Part shown: piece after piece, positions 1 to 8,015 of the stretch
Numbering within the stretch: position 1 is the stretch's first letter
How the letters are laid out: the number at the start of each line of letters is the position of its first letter
NCBI RefSeq assembly: GCF_003602005.1
Contig: NZ_QZWD01000004.1
Span: forward strand, 1-64,000
Source: Salinisphaera sp. Q1T1-3
Lineage (GTDB): Bacteria > Pseudomonadota > Gammaproteobacteria > Nevskiales > Salinisphaeraceae
Direction: 5' to 3'
DNA length: 64,000 nucleotides
Translations under genes and position numbers: made by a program
Notes under the pieces: model-generated
What the model was told of the DNA's origin: nothing
Databases searched by the model: none
What the model saw: only the letters and a program-made list of their open reading frames with translations

Positions 1-118
1 CATGAAGACGAAGCGCTTCATCGACAAGCGCTGGCGAGACCAGGCGTGACAGCAATCCAATGCTGAGATAGTCCGCCATGCGGATGGGACCACCCAACGT
101 CGACGCCTTGCCTGCCAT
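1..118 (-). CDS. IS4 family transposase, N-terminal fragment (partial, runs off window)
   Basis: Thirty-nine codons are visible from an ATG at 118 to the window edge. The reading begins MAGKASTLGGPIRMADYLSI and continues with a segment containing RLVSPALVDEALRLH. This resembles the DUF4372-like N-terminal domain of IS4 family transposases, which precedes the catalytic DDE domain. The catalytic part is outside the window, so activity cannot be judged. The family call comes from pattern memory of the N-terminus only. Confidence 0.55.
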   Translation of the reverse strand, partial: MAGKASTLGGPIRMADYLSIGLLSRLVSPALVDEALRLH

Positions 119-175
119 GCCGATTACCGGAAGCGATCAATATTCAATAGTATATCGCTAAGTGAACGGCATTGG
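1..175 (-). mobile_element. Partial IS4-type insertion sequence, left edge of window
   Basis: The minus strand carries the beginning of a transposase reading frame, cut by the window edge, preceded by an AT-rich leader. The leader's outer end reads CCAATGCCGTTCACTTAGCG on the minus strand, which looks like an insertion-sequence terminus. The element abuts the left end of a CTAG-type repeat at 176, so it probably inserted into or beside that repeat. The exact end and the target duplication cannot be fixed because the other side lies outside the window. Confidence 0.55.
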
Positions 176-282
176 GGCCTGTCGATGTTTCGTACGAGTC
201 CGCGCCCAGTGCGTCCTGAAATTGACGATGGGCGGCCAGACGAGGCGTCGTGCGCGCCGTGCAGCCATTCTGCGCCAGCGTG
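176..282 (+). repeat. CTAG-type repeat, left-end unit interrupted by the IS remnant
   Basis: The unit starts GGCCTGTCGATGTTTCGT and ends just before CTAG at 283-286. It is a diverged tandem duplicate of the left part of the next unit (287-395): both share the terminus, the CGCGCC core and a tract containing CTGAAATTGACGATGGGCGG. There is no coding evidence. Confidence 0.7.
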
Positions 283-286
283 CTAG

Positions 287-593
287 GGCCTGTTGATGTT
301 TCGTGCGAGTCCGCGCCAAGTGCGCCCTGAAATTGACGATGGGCGGCAAGACGAGGCATAGCACGCATAGCGTGTCATTCTGCGCCAGCGTGCTAGAACG
401 CTGGATTGCCGTCGTGTTTTTGATTTTGGGGCACTTGTCCCTTCGGGTTGGGCCGCCCATGAAAAATCGACGATGGGCGCCCTACGGCGTTGCCAGTCGC
501 CGATCGTGGCACGCCCCGATCGGCGACTCGCGCCTTGCCGGACACACGGCGGTCTCTCGACGAAAAGGCGCTCGAACGAAACCTCAACAGGCG
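287..593 (+). repeat. CTAG-flanked inverted-repeat element next to mvaS stop codon
   Basis: This 307-bp non-coding element is flanked by CTAG at 283-286 and 594-597. The left terminus GGCCTGTTGATGTTTCGTGC mirrors the right terminus, which read inward is CGCCTGTTGAGGTTTCGTTC. An internal CTAG lies at 392-395. The right-hand CTAG contains the TAG stop codon of mvaS on the minus strand. Related copies occur at 32241-32420, 44214-44240, 48534-48997 and 54966-55225. Confidence 0.75.
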
Positions 594-2117
594 CTAGCCA
601 ATCGCCGTCCGTGCGCTGTCGTGCGTCGAAACCGCGCTGTTGGCCTCGGCAGCCGGCACGTAACGATAGTATTCGATGCCCACATCGCGGAAATCACTGC
701 GATCGGTGTTGCCGATCGAGTCGACCACGAATTCATCGCTGGCCGGGGCCGGCTCGACATCGGCCGGATGGCCGTCGTGTAGTGCGGCATACTGGTCGGC
801 ATCGAGATTGAGCGGCTGGCCGAGCGCGCTCTTGAAGTTGATGCGCGCCGCGGCCTTCTCCCAGCCCTCGGCCACTCGCATGGGCAATGCCTCGGCCGCA
901 TCGCCACTGCCGTAGCCGAGCGCCAGCCATTGCTGGCCACCGAGGCTCAGCGTGTTCTCGTAGGCCTCGGAGAAACCGGCAGCCAGCCACGCCGGGAGCG
1001 CGGCGGTATACAGATTGCCGAGATCGCGCATCGTGTCGCTGCCCAGCGACAGCTTGCCGGCGACCAGATTGGCCCAGAGCTCGGTCTTGCGCAGGTAGCG
1101 CATCAGATCGCCCGCCAGCGGGAAGGCATCGTCGCCCGAGGCGCCGGCGGCGACCCGCTCGCGCATGTTGGGCGAGACACCGGCGATCTCGGCGACCAGC
1201 GCGTCGAAATCGACACCGGCCGCGGCCGCATATTCCGCCAGCTCGGCATGGTTATCGGCATCACCGTCGGCCAGGGCGAACAGATAGGCCATCGCCCAGC
1301 CGGCCGAGGGCATCCGGTGATACGGCCGATGCATGAACACCGCATCCACCGCGTGGAAGTAGTCGGCACGGCGACCGCCGCCCTGGCGCGCCAGCATGGC
1401 GTTCATCGCCGCGCGCGTGGCATCGACGTAGCAACTCGTCGAATAGCGACCGTTGAAGACCGGCAGATCCTGCATCTGACCGTCGGCCCGCTGGGCCTGG
1501 CCACGGAAACGAGCGAACGGCTTGCGGAAGTCGACCATGCGGTAATCGGACGCGCTGCCGGAGCGGGACAGATCGATATGCAGCAGCTTGGGCTCGGCCT
1601 CGAGCAGGATCGCCACCGCCCCCGCGCCCTGGGTCGGCTCGCCGGTGGAGCCGCGCTCGTACTCGGCGATGTCCGAACACACCACGATCGCCTTGCGGGC
1701 CTCGCCGTCCGTGGCCAGATAGCGCAGCGCCCCCTTCATGGCATACACACCGCCGAGGCAGGCGTGCTTGAATTCCGGCACCTCGCACTCGCGCGACATG
1801 GCCGGCTTGCCGTGGGTGGCCAGCGCATCGTCGAGCATGCCCTTGACGATCACCGCACCCGCCGAGTTGTCCGACGAGGATTCGGTACCGAGCGCCAGAT
1901 AGCCGATCTCGCGCGGATCGATGTCGTAGGACTGAATCAGACGCCAGACCGCGTTGGCCGCCAGCGTATAGACACTCTGCTCCGGCCCTCGCATGCGAAA
2001 ACTGTGGCCGACCACCTTGCGGATCTTGTCCCAGGGCTGATCGTTCCATTGACACCAGTCTTCGAGCTTGACGCGATATGGCGGCAGATAGAGCGCCAAT
2101 CCACTGATTCCCGGCAT
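594..2117 (-). CDS. mvaS: Hydroxymethylglutaryl-CoA synthase
   Basis: Cytosolic enzyme that condenses acetyl-CoA with acetoacetyl-CoA to give HMG-CoA, the entry step of the mevalonate pathway. The 507-residue protein shows the catalytic Glu at 79 (GTES), the acyl-acceptor Cys at 120 (ACLGG) and a His at 263 in HRPYHRMP. It is longer than the roughly 390-residue enzymes of Gram-positive bacteria. The ATG at 2117 is preceded by GAGG. It is transcribed divergently from the other mevalonate genes across a 195-bp spacer. Its TAG stop lies inside the CTAG that borders a repeat element. Confidence 0.93.
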   Translation of the reverse strand: MPGISGLALYLPPYRVKLEDWCQWNDQPWDKIRKVVGHSFRMRGPEQSVYTLAANAVWRLIQSYDIDPREIGYLALGTESSSDNSAGAVIVKGMLDDALATHGKPAMSRECEVPEFKHACLGGVYAMKGALRYLATDGEARKAIVVCSDIAEYERGSTGEPTQGAGAVAILLEAEPKLLHIDLSRSGSASDYRMVDFRKPFARFRGQAQRADGQMQDLPVFNGRYSTSCYVDATRAAMNAMLARQGGGRRADYFHAVDAVFMHRPYHRMPSAGWAMAYLFALADGDADNHAELAEYAAAAGVDFDALVAEIAGVSPNMRERVAAGASGDDAFPLAGDLMRYLRKTELWANLVAGKLSLGSDTMRDLGNLYTAALPAWLAAGFSEAYENTLSLGGQQWLALGYGSGDAAEALPMRVAEGWEKAAARINFKSALGQPLNLDADQYAALHDGHPADVEPAPASDEFVVDSIGNTDRSDFRDVGIEYYRYVPAAEANSAVSTHDSARTAIG

Positions 2118-2312
2118 GGCAAGCCTCGTCTTTTGACGTCGCGCGACGCGCGGCGATGGGTTTTCAGGGCCGCTATGCTAGCAAAAGCTGTGCCCTGCAC
2201 GCTCGTAGTGCAGCGAAGACAATGCCACGACAGCGGGCGCGCCCCATTCGGCACGGGCGGTTTGATGCAGTATCCTTGCGCGCGACCAATCGCGGCCATC
2301 GGCGAATCCCGC

Positions 2313-3281
2313 ATGAAACAAGCCAGCGCACGCGCGCACAGTAACATCGCGCTGATCAAGTACTGGGGCAAGCGCGATGCGCGCCTCAACCTGCCGGCCG
2401 TCGGCTCGATCTCGATCACGCTGGCCGATCTGTACACGGATACGACCGTGTCCTTCGACGATACCCTCGCCGCCGACCAGGCTCGGATCGGCGGCGCCGA
2501 GGTGGATCCCGGGCGCCTGTCCGGCTTTCTCGACATTGTTCGAGAAACCGCGGGCACCAATGTCCCGGCCCGCATCGTCTCCGAAAACAACTTTCCCACC
2601 GGCGCCGGCCTGGCATCGTCGGCTTCCGGCTTCGCCGCACTGGCGCTGGCCGCCACCCGCGCCGCCGGGCTCGAGATGTCCCCGCGCGCGCTGTCGATTC
2701 TCGCCCGTCGCGGCTCCGGCTCGGCGGCGCGCTCGTTGTTCGGCGGGCTCGTGGAAATGCATCGAGGCCAGGATGAGGACGGTCTGGATGCCTTCGCCGA
2801 ACCGATTCTCGCCCAGAACGCCTGGCCGCTCGAGGTCGTGGTCGCGATCACCGATAACGCGAGCAAGAAGGTCAACTCGACGATCGGCATGAGCGATCTC
2901 GATGCCCGATCGGACTTCTACGACGGTTGGCTCGCCCACGCCGAGGACGATCTGTCTTCGATGCGCGAGGCCATCAAGGCCCGGGATTTCGCCACCGTCG
3001 GCGCCCTGTCCGAGATGAGCTGTCTCAAACTGCACGGGCTGATGCTCTCCACGCGCCCCGGCCTGATCTACTGGAATGCCGCCACGGTCTCGGCGATGCA
3101 CGCGGTACGCGAGATGCGCGCCAGTGGCCTGGACGTCTATTTCACGATCGATGCCGGCCCGCAGGTCAAGGCGCTCTGTGCGCCGGGCCAGGGCCAGGCG
3201 GTGGCCGCCGAACTGGCCCAGGTCCCCGGTGTTCTGGAAACGCGCCTAACCGCTCTCGGCCCCGACGCCGCCGTGCTGTGA
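2313..3281 (+). CDS. mvaD: Diphosphomevalonate decarboxylase
   Basis: GHMP-superfamily enzyme that uses ATP to decarboxylate mevalonate 5-diphosphate to isopentenyl diphosphate. The N-terminus contains the family signature AHSNIALIKYWGKRD, followed by a glycine/serine ATP loop (TGAGLASSASGFAALA) and SGSAARSLFGG. The 322-residue length is typical. I chose the ATG at 2313 because it sits just before the conserved start; an in-frame ATG at 2265 would add 16 residues. First gene of a plus-strand run (mvaD, phosphomevalonate kinase, HMGR-kinase fusion, idi); the next ATG starts 3 nt after its stop. Confidence 0.95.
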   Translation: MKQASARAHSNIALIKYWGKRDARLNLPAVGSISITLADLYTDTTVSFDDTLAADQARIGGAEVDPGRLSGFLDIVRETAGTNVPARIVSENNFPTGAGLASSASGFAALALAATRAAGLEMSPRALSILARRGSGSAARSLFGGLVEMHRGQDEDGLDAFAEPILAQNAWPLEVVVAITDNASKKVNSTIGMSDLDARSDFYDGWLAHAEDDLSSMREAIKARDFATVGALSEMSCLKLHGLMLSTRPGLIYWNAATVSAMHAVREMRASGLDVYFTIDAGPQVKALCAPGQGQAVAAELAQVPGVLETRLTALGPDAAVL

Positions 3282-3283
3282 CC

Positions 3284-4321
3284 ATGACAGCCACCATGAT
3301 TCACACCAGCGCGCCGGGCAAGCTCTTCCTGATGGGCGAATACGCCGTGCTCGAAGGGGCACCGGCGCTTTTGACCGCGGTGGATCGTCGTGCCCGGGTG
3401 CAACTGAGGCCCATCGACGGGCCAGACTGGCGAATCTCGGCGCCGAATCTCGGCGTGCACGATCAGCCTCTCGGGCCCGACGGGCGGCTGCCGGCCGACG
3501 CCGATGCCGATCTGTCTCGTCATCTCGCGGTATTCGATGCCGTGCGCACCACTGTTTCGGCCCACGTCACACAACCGCTGCCGGCACTGGCCGTTCATAT
3601 CGACACCACGGATTTCGCGCGTGACGGCCACAAGCTCGGACTCGGCTCCAGTGCTGCAGTGGCCGTGGCCCTCACGCAGGCGCTCGCTGCCGCGGCCGGC
3701 CAATCGCCCGACCGGGCCACGCTCACACGTCTGGCCGTCGCTGCGCATCGTCGGGCCCAGAACGGCACGGGCAGCGGCGGCGATGTGGCCGTATCCGTCT
3801 ACGGCGGCTTCATCGGCTATGTGCGCGACCAGGCGCCCACACCGCTGGACTGGCCCGAAACGCTGACCGGGCGAGCGGTGGTCACAGGCCAGGGCGCGAG
3901 CACGCCGGAGCTGGTCGCCCGGGTCTATGCCTACCGGGCACGCGATCCGGACAGGTTCCACACCGACATGACCCGTCTGGCCGCGTTGGCCGAACGCGTC
4001 GGCTCACACGTCGGTGAAGCGGCGCGGTTTCTCGATACCGCCCGCGATTACTTCGATGCCCTGATCGCGCTCGATACGCACGCCGAGGCCGGCATCGTCA
4101 GCGCGCGTCACCACGAACTGGCGGCACTGGCAGCCCGATACCACACGGTGTTCAAGAGCTCGGGCGCCGGCGGCGGCGATGTCGGCCTGCTGTTCGCCCA
4201 CGCCGAGGATCTGACGAATGCGCTTATCGTCGCATTCGAGACCGCCGGGGCCGCCGTTCTCGATCTGGTTTTCGGTGCGCCCGGCGTATGTTTCGACACG
4301 CCCTCGCCGGTCGACGACTGA
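3284..4321 (+). CDS. mvaK2: Phosphomevalonate kinase (GHMP family)
   Basis: Phosphorylates mevalonate 5-phosphate to the diphosphate. The 345-residue protein opens with SAPGKLFLMGEYAVLEGAPA, the first GHMP motif. It then has KLGLGSSAAVAVAL as the ATP-binding loop, NGTGSGGDVAVSVYGG in the middle, and a C-terminal KSSGAGGGDVG loop. The AAHRRAQNGTGSGGDVA tract favours phosphomevalonate over mevalonate kinase, and its position beside mvaD supports this. Start ATG is 3284, 3 nt after mvaD, suggesting translational coupling. Mevalonate kinase itself is encoded in the next gene. Confidence 0.88.
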   Translation: MTATMIHTSAPGKLFLMGEYAVLEGAPALLTAVDRRARVQLRPIDGPDWRISAPNLGVHDQPLGPDGRLPADADADLSRHLAVFDAVRTTVSAHVTQPLPALAVHIDTTDFARDGHKLGLGSSAAVAVALTQALAAAAGQSPDRATLTRLAVAAHRRAQNGTGSGGDVAVSVYGGFIGYVRDQAPTPLDWPETLTGRAVVTGQGASTPELVARVYAYRARDPDRFHTDMTRLAALAERVGSHVGEAARFLDTARDYFDALIALDTHAEAGIVSARHHELAALAARYHTVFKSSGAGGGDVGLLFAHAEDLTNALIVAFETAGAAVLDLVFGAPGVCFDTPSPVDD

Positions 4322-4420
4322 CGGGCGGAATCGAGCCCCGTGTTAGATCTGCGTTAAACTATTGCATTAGGCAACGACACCGGACGCCGTGTCGATCGTT
4401 TCCGCCGAGGATCCGCCTGC

Positions 4421-6706
4421 ATGAGTCATTCCCGAATTCCCCAGTTCTACAAGTTTTCCGTGGCCGATCGGCTGCGCGCCCTGCTCGAGCGCGAAGTCAT
4501 TAGCGAAACGGAATACGATGCGCTGATCGACGGCACGCATCTGCTGGACGCCGACACCGCCGACCGGCTGATCGAAAACGTGATCGGCGCCTTCGGGCTG
4601 CCGATGGGCCTGGGGCTGAATTTCTCGGTCAACGGACAGGACTATCTGATCCCGATGGTCGTCGAGGAACCCTCGATCATCGCCGCGGTCTCCTCGGCCG
4701 CCAAGCTCGTGCGTCGAGCCGGCGGCTTTTCCTCGCACGCCGAACGACCGATGCTCATCGGCCAGATTCAGGTCGTCAACGTGCCGCATGCCGCCCATGC
4801 CAAGCAGGCGGTTCTACAGGCCAAGGAAGAGATCCTCAATCTGGCCAACAGCCTGCATCCGAACATGGTCGCGCGCGGCGGCGGGGCCCGGGACGTCGAA
4901 GTCATCACCCATGGCCCGACCGCCGATCACGGCGAAATGCTGGTCGTGCATCTGGTGGTGGACACACGCGATGCAATGGGCGCCAACCTCGTCAACACGA
5001 TGTGCGAAGGCGCCGCGCCGCTGATCGAGAAGATCACCGGCGGTGAAGTGTTTCTGCGCATCCTGTCGAATCTGACCGACCGGGCCCTGGTGCGGGCGCG
5101 CTGTGCGATTCCGCCGGAGCTTCTCGCCTCCGGCGATCGCGCCGGCACCGAGGTCCGTGACTCGATCATCCTGGCCAACGAATTCGCGGAGATGGACCCG
5201 TACCGGGCGACCACGCATAACAAGGGGATCATGAACGGCATCGATGCCGTGGCGATCGCCACCGGCAACGACTGGCGTGCCATCGAGGCCGCTGCCCACG
5301 CCTACGCGGCACGGACCGGACGCTATCGATCCCTGACGCGCTGGTATGCCGACGAGGCCGGACACCTGGTCGGCGAGCTCGAGATTCCCCTCAAGGTGGG
5401 CACGGTCGGCGGTCAGGTCGAATCGAACCAGGCGGTCAAGATCGCGCATCGGGTGCTCGGGATCGAGTCGGCGGCCGAACTGGCCCAGGTGATGTGCGCG
5501 GTCGGGCTGGCGCAGAACTTCGCCGCTATCAAGGCCCTGTCCACCGACGGCATTCAGCGCGGCCACATGACCCTGCACGCCCGCAGCGTGGCCATGGCGG
5601 CCGGTGCGACCGAAGCGAATTTCGACGAAGTCGTCGATCGACTGGTGGCCGGCGGTGACATCAAGGTCTGGAAGGCGCGCGAGATCATCGCCACGCTCGA
5701 CGACCCTGCCCCCGACAACGCCGGTGCGGCCAGCCCGGGCACATCCACCGAAACCGTGGGTCACGGTGATGCCACGGGCGACTTCGGCTACGGCAAGATC
5801 ATCGTGCTCGGGGAGCATTCCGTGGTTTACGGCCGACACGCCATCGCGGCCCCGATCCCGCTCAACGTACGCGCCGAGGTACGCCCCCAGGCCCAGGATA
5901 TCGACCTGCTGATTCCACGCTGGGGCGTGGAGATGCGGTTCTCCGAGCCGGAAGGCTCGATCAGCTCGCTGCACGAATCCATCTCCCTGATCGCCGAGCG
6001 TCTGGGTGTGGCCGATCGCGGCATGCGCATCGATGTGTTCCCACGGGTACCACGGGCCAACGGCCTGGGCGCCTCGGCGGCGCTGGCCGTCTCGGTCATC
6101 CGCGCCATGGCCCGAGCCTTCGAGATTTCGATGACAGACCGCGAGATCTCCAATCTGGCCTACGACGTCGAGAAGATCGCCCACGGCACGCCAAGCGGTA
6201 TCGACAACACACTGGCAACCTTCGGCCGACCGATCCTGTTCCGCAAGGACGACCCGCAGGCCCGAGCAGAGATCCGCGATCTGGCAACCCCGCGGCCGAT
6301 CCCGGTGGTCATCGGCTTGTCCGGCGTCGCGACGCTGACGGCCCAGACCGTAGGCAACGTGCGCGCGGCCTGGCAGAAGAATCCGGCCCGCTACGAAGCC
6401 ATCTTCGACCAGATCGACGGTCTCGCGCTGGCCGGCGTCGACGCCCTGGCGCGCGGCGATATCGCTGAACTGGGCGACCTGATGAACATCGATCACGGTC
6501 TGCTCAATGCCCTGCAGGTCTCCTCCTGGGAGATCGAAGAACTCGTCGAGATCGCGCGCACCAACGGCGCGCTGGGCGCCAAGCTGACCGGCGGCGGCGG
6601 CGGCGGCGCGATGATCGCGGTCGCCGAAACCGATCGCGTGGAAGGCGTCGCGGCGGCCATGCGCGCAGCCGGCTACAATAGTTTCATTACCGAAATCCGC
6701 TCGTGA
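4421..6706 (+). CDS. mvaA: Fusion of class II HMG-CoA reductase and mevalonate kinase
   Basis: A 761-residue bifunctional protein predicted to carry out two consecutive steps, HMG-CoA to mevalonate and mevalonate to mevalonate 5-phosphate. Residues 1 to about 430 are a class II HMG-CoA reductase with EEPS at 82-85, catalytic Lys 268 in HNKGIMNG, Asp 284 in GNDW and His 382 in GHMTLHARS. A short Gly/Ala/Thr-rich linker follows. Residues about 454-761 are a GHMP kinase with GKIIVLGEHSVVYGRHA, GLGASAALAVSVIRA, GTPSGIDNTLATFG and GAKLTGGGGGGAMIAV. The frame is continuous, with no sign of a sequencing joint. A GAGGA lies upstream of the ATG. Its last bases overlap a possible idi start. Confidence 0.93.
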   Translation: MSHSRIPQFYKFSVADRLRALLEREVISETEYDALIDGTHLLDADTADRLIENVIGAFGLPMGLGLNFSVNGQDYLIPMVVEEPSIIAAVSSAAKLVRRAGGFSSHAERPMLIGQIQVVNVPHAAHAKQAVLQAKEEILNLANSLHPNMVARGGGARDVEVITHGPTADHGEMLVVHLVVDTRDAMGANLVNTMCEGAAPLIEKITGGEVFLRILSNLTDRALVRARCAIPPELLASGDRAGTEVRDSIILANEFAEMDPYRATTHNKGIMNGIDAVAIATGNDWRAIEAAAHAYAARTGRYRSLTRWYADEAGHLVGELEIPLKVGTVGGQVESNQAVKIAHRVLGIESAAELAQVMCAVGLAQNFAAIKALSTDGIQRGHMTLHARSVAMAAGATEANFDEVVDRLVAGGDIKVWKAREIIATLDDPAPDNAGAASPGTSTETVGHGDATGDFGYGKIIVLGEHSVVYGRHAIAAPIPLNVRAEVRPQAQDIDLLIPRWGVEMRFSEPEGSISSLHESISLIAERLGVADRGMRIDVFPRVPRANGLGASAALAVSVIRAMARAFEISMTDREISNLAYDVEKIAHGTPSGIDNTLATFGRPILFRKDDPQARAEIRDLATPRPIPVVIGLSGVATLTAQTVGNVRAAWQKNPARYEAIFDQIDGLALAGVDALARGDIAELGDLMNIDHGLLNALQVSSWEIEELVEIARTNGALGAKLTGGGGGGAMIAVAETDRVEGVAAAMRAAGYNSFITEIRS

Positions 6707-7290
6707 GTCACGCCATGAACGCTGCCAACGCCCGGATCGTATCCTTCGATGACGAACCTCTCATCCTGGTCGACTCCGACGACAACGTCACCGGCCATAT
6801 GCCCAAGGCCGAGGCCCACGTCGGCGAAGGCGTGCTTCATCGCGCGTTTTCGATCTTCCTGTTCAACGACGCTGGCGATGTGCTCATGCAACAACGCGCC
6901 GACGAAAAGATGCTCTGGGGCGGTTTCTGGTCCAACAGTGTCTGCAGCCACCCGCGCCGCGGCGAGGCGGTGGCCGACGCCGCACGCCGGCGGCTGTCCG
7001 AGGAAATCGACGTCGACGCCGACGTGCACTTCCTCTACAAGTTCGAATACCACGCCCAGTTCGGGGAGATCGGCGCCGAGCACGAGATGTGCTCGGTGTT
7101 CTTTGCGCGCTCGAATGCGCCGGTCGCCGGCAACCCGACCGAGATTGCCGATTTCGCGTTCATGCCCCCCGACGCCCTGGACGCCGCGTTGATCGACGAA
7201 CCCGCCCGTTACACACCGTGGCTGAAGATGGAATGGCCGCGCATCCGCGCCGACCACTGGGACCGCATCGCAGCGACCATCGCCGCCTGA
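6703..7290 (+). CDS. idi: Isopentenyl-diphosphate delta-isomerase, type I (Nudix)
   Basis: Interconverts isopentenyl and dimethylallyl diphosphate. It is a Nudix-fold type I enzyme: the active-site Cys is in NSVCSHPRRGE, the Nudix-like helix follows (DAARRRLSEEIDV), and the catalytic Glu is in EHEMCSVFF. The GTG at 6703 overlaps the preceding TGA (GTGA). An in-frame ATG at 6715 is an alternative that would shorten the 195-residue product by four. Last gene of the mevalonate operon. The type I isomerase needs no flavin, unlike the type II enzyme common with bacterial mevalonate clusters. Confidence 0.93.
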   Translation: MSHAMNAANARIVSFDDEPLILVDSDDNVTGHMPKAEAHVGEGVLHRAFSIFLFNDAGDVLMQQRADEKMLWGGFWSNSVCSHPRRGEAVADAARRRLSEEIDVDADVHFLYKFEYHAQFGEIGAEHEMCSVFFARSNAPVAGNPTEIADFAFMPPDALDAALIDEPARYTPWLKMEWPRIRADHWDRIAATIAA

Positions 7291-7334
7291 TCCGCGACGG
7301 CCGCATCATCACCGGGCGATCCCACGTCCGAAGC

Positions 7335-7440
7335 AGCCCAGGGCGTGTCGCCGCGAGATCGGCACGGGCAACCCGAAGGGCCAGCGGCCAGGCGACGACA
7401 ATCCGGCGTTATCGAGCGCTCATGATGCCTTGTCTTGCAA
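7335..7440 (-). repeat. Dispersed repeat segment shared with 48617-48730
   Basis: The reverse complement of this stretch matches 48617-48730 with gaps. Shared blocks include GCAAGACAAGGCATC, a CCGGATNGTCGTCGC core and GGCCGCTG followed by CCCTTCGGG. It lies in the non-coding spacer after idi. No credible gene is present in 7291-8015. Confidence 0.6.
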
Positions 7441-7480
7441 AAAATGAGCGCCGGCGCGGCGCACGCGGGACGTGTTATTA

Positions 7481-7754
7481 GGGAACCTCTGATCTATTCA
7501 TCCACGGTCGCGTTTGAGTCCCAAAAGGCCACGATACAAGGCGCATGGCGCCGCGTCATAGCCACTCTATGATCCAGCCATGCAACGCCGTAGCGCGGCC
7601 TTTTGGGCCAAACCGCTTGGCGGCCGGGCTTTTGCGCGCGCCTGAGCGGCGTTGCCGCTCGCTCATTTGCATTCAGCAAACGGCGCTCGCGGCGTCTTGT
7701 CAGACGCGCGCAAAAGACACCGGCGCGACCGTAGATGAATAGATCAGAGGTTCC
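7481..7754 (+). mobile_element. MITE-like element, copy 1 (274 bp)
   Basis: A non-coding 274-bp element with terminal inverted repeats of about 31 bp, GGAACCTCTGATCTATTCAT followed by CYACGGTCGCG, differing at one position between the two ends. TTA flanks both sides and may be a 3-bp target duplication. The interior has smaller inverted repeats, such as CTTTTGCGCGCG against CGCGCGCAAAAG. Near-identical copies lie at 42275-42548 (inverted) and 48259-48532. The short frames inside are conserved only because the copies are nearly identical. There is no transposase, so mobility would need one encoded elsewhere. Confidence 0.85.
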
Positions 7755-7768
7755 TTAATCCGGCACCC

Positions 7769-7794
7769 AAACAGCTGACGACGTCAGCTGTTTT
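7769..7794 (+). terminator. Rho-independent terminator, probably of the mevalonate operon
   Basis: A perfect stem AAACAGCTGAC/GTCAGCTGTTT with a short loop is followed by T residues. It lies downstream of idi, separated from it by MITE copy 1. This suggests the element inserted between the operon and its terminator. Confidence 0.6.
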
Positions 7795-7952
7795 CAACGC
7801 CATCGAAAGAAACGCCGGCCCTTGTCCGTCTTTTTATTTTCAATGGCTTCACGGCCGTTGGCCGTGGCGCGCGTGCTGTCGCACACGCGCATTATCAACC
7901 TGAAAAATCATCTATTCTTATGCCGGGTTCATAACAGGCCTGACCATTCTGC

Positions 7953-7988
7953 AAAGAAAGACAGCGCCCGGGGGCGCTGTCTTTCTTT
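7953..7988. terminator. Bidirectional terminator between convergent operons
   Basis: A long perfect hairpin, AAAGAAAGACAGCGCCC paired with GGGCGCTGTCTTTCTTT. It is A-rich on the left and T-rich on the right, so it can act on both strands. It sits 28 bp past the hpnM stop codon and marks the end of the hopanoid block. Confidence 0.85.
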
Positions 7989-8015
7989 GTGTCGAGTCTA
8001 GCGGCGGACGAACAA

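Noticed and set aside
144-460. Minus-strand frames with repeated RLAAHRQFQ-type text near the left edge
   Set aside because: The repetition comes from tandem CTAG-type repeat units, which are non-coding.
4814-6496. Long minus-strand frame opposite the HMGR-kinase fusion
   Set aside because: No family features; the plus-strand protein accounts for the region.
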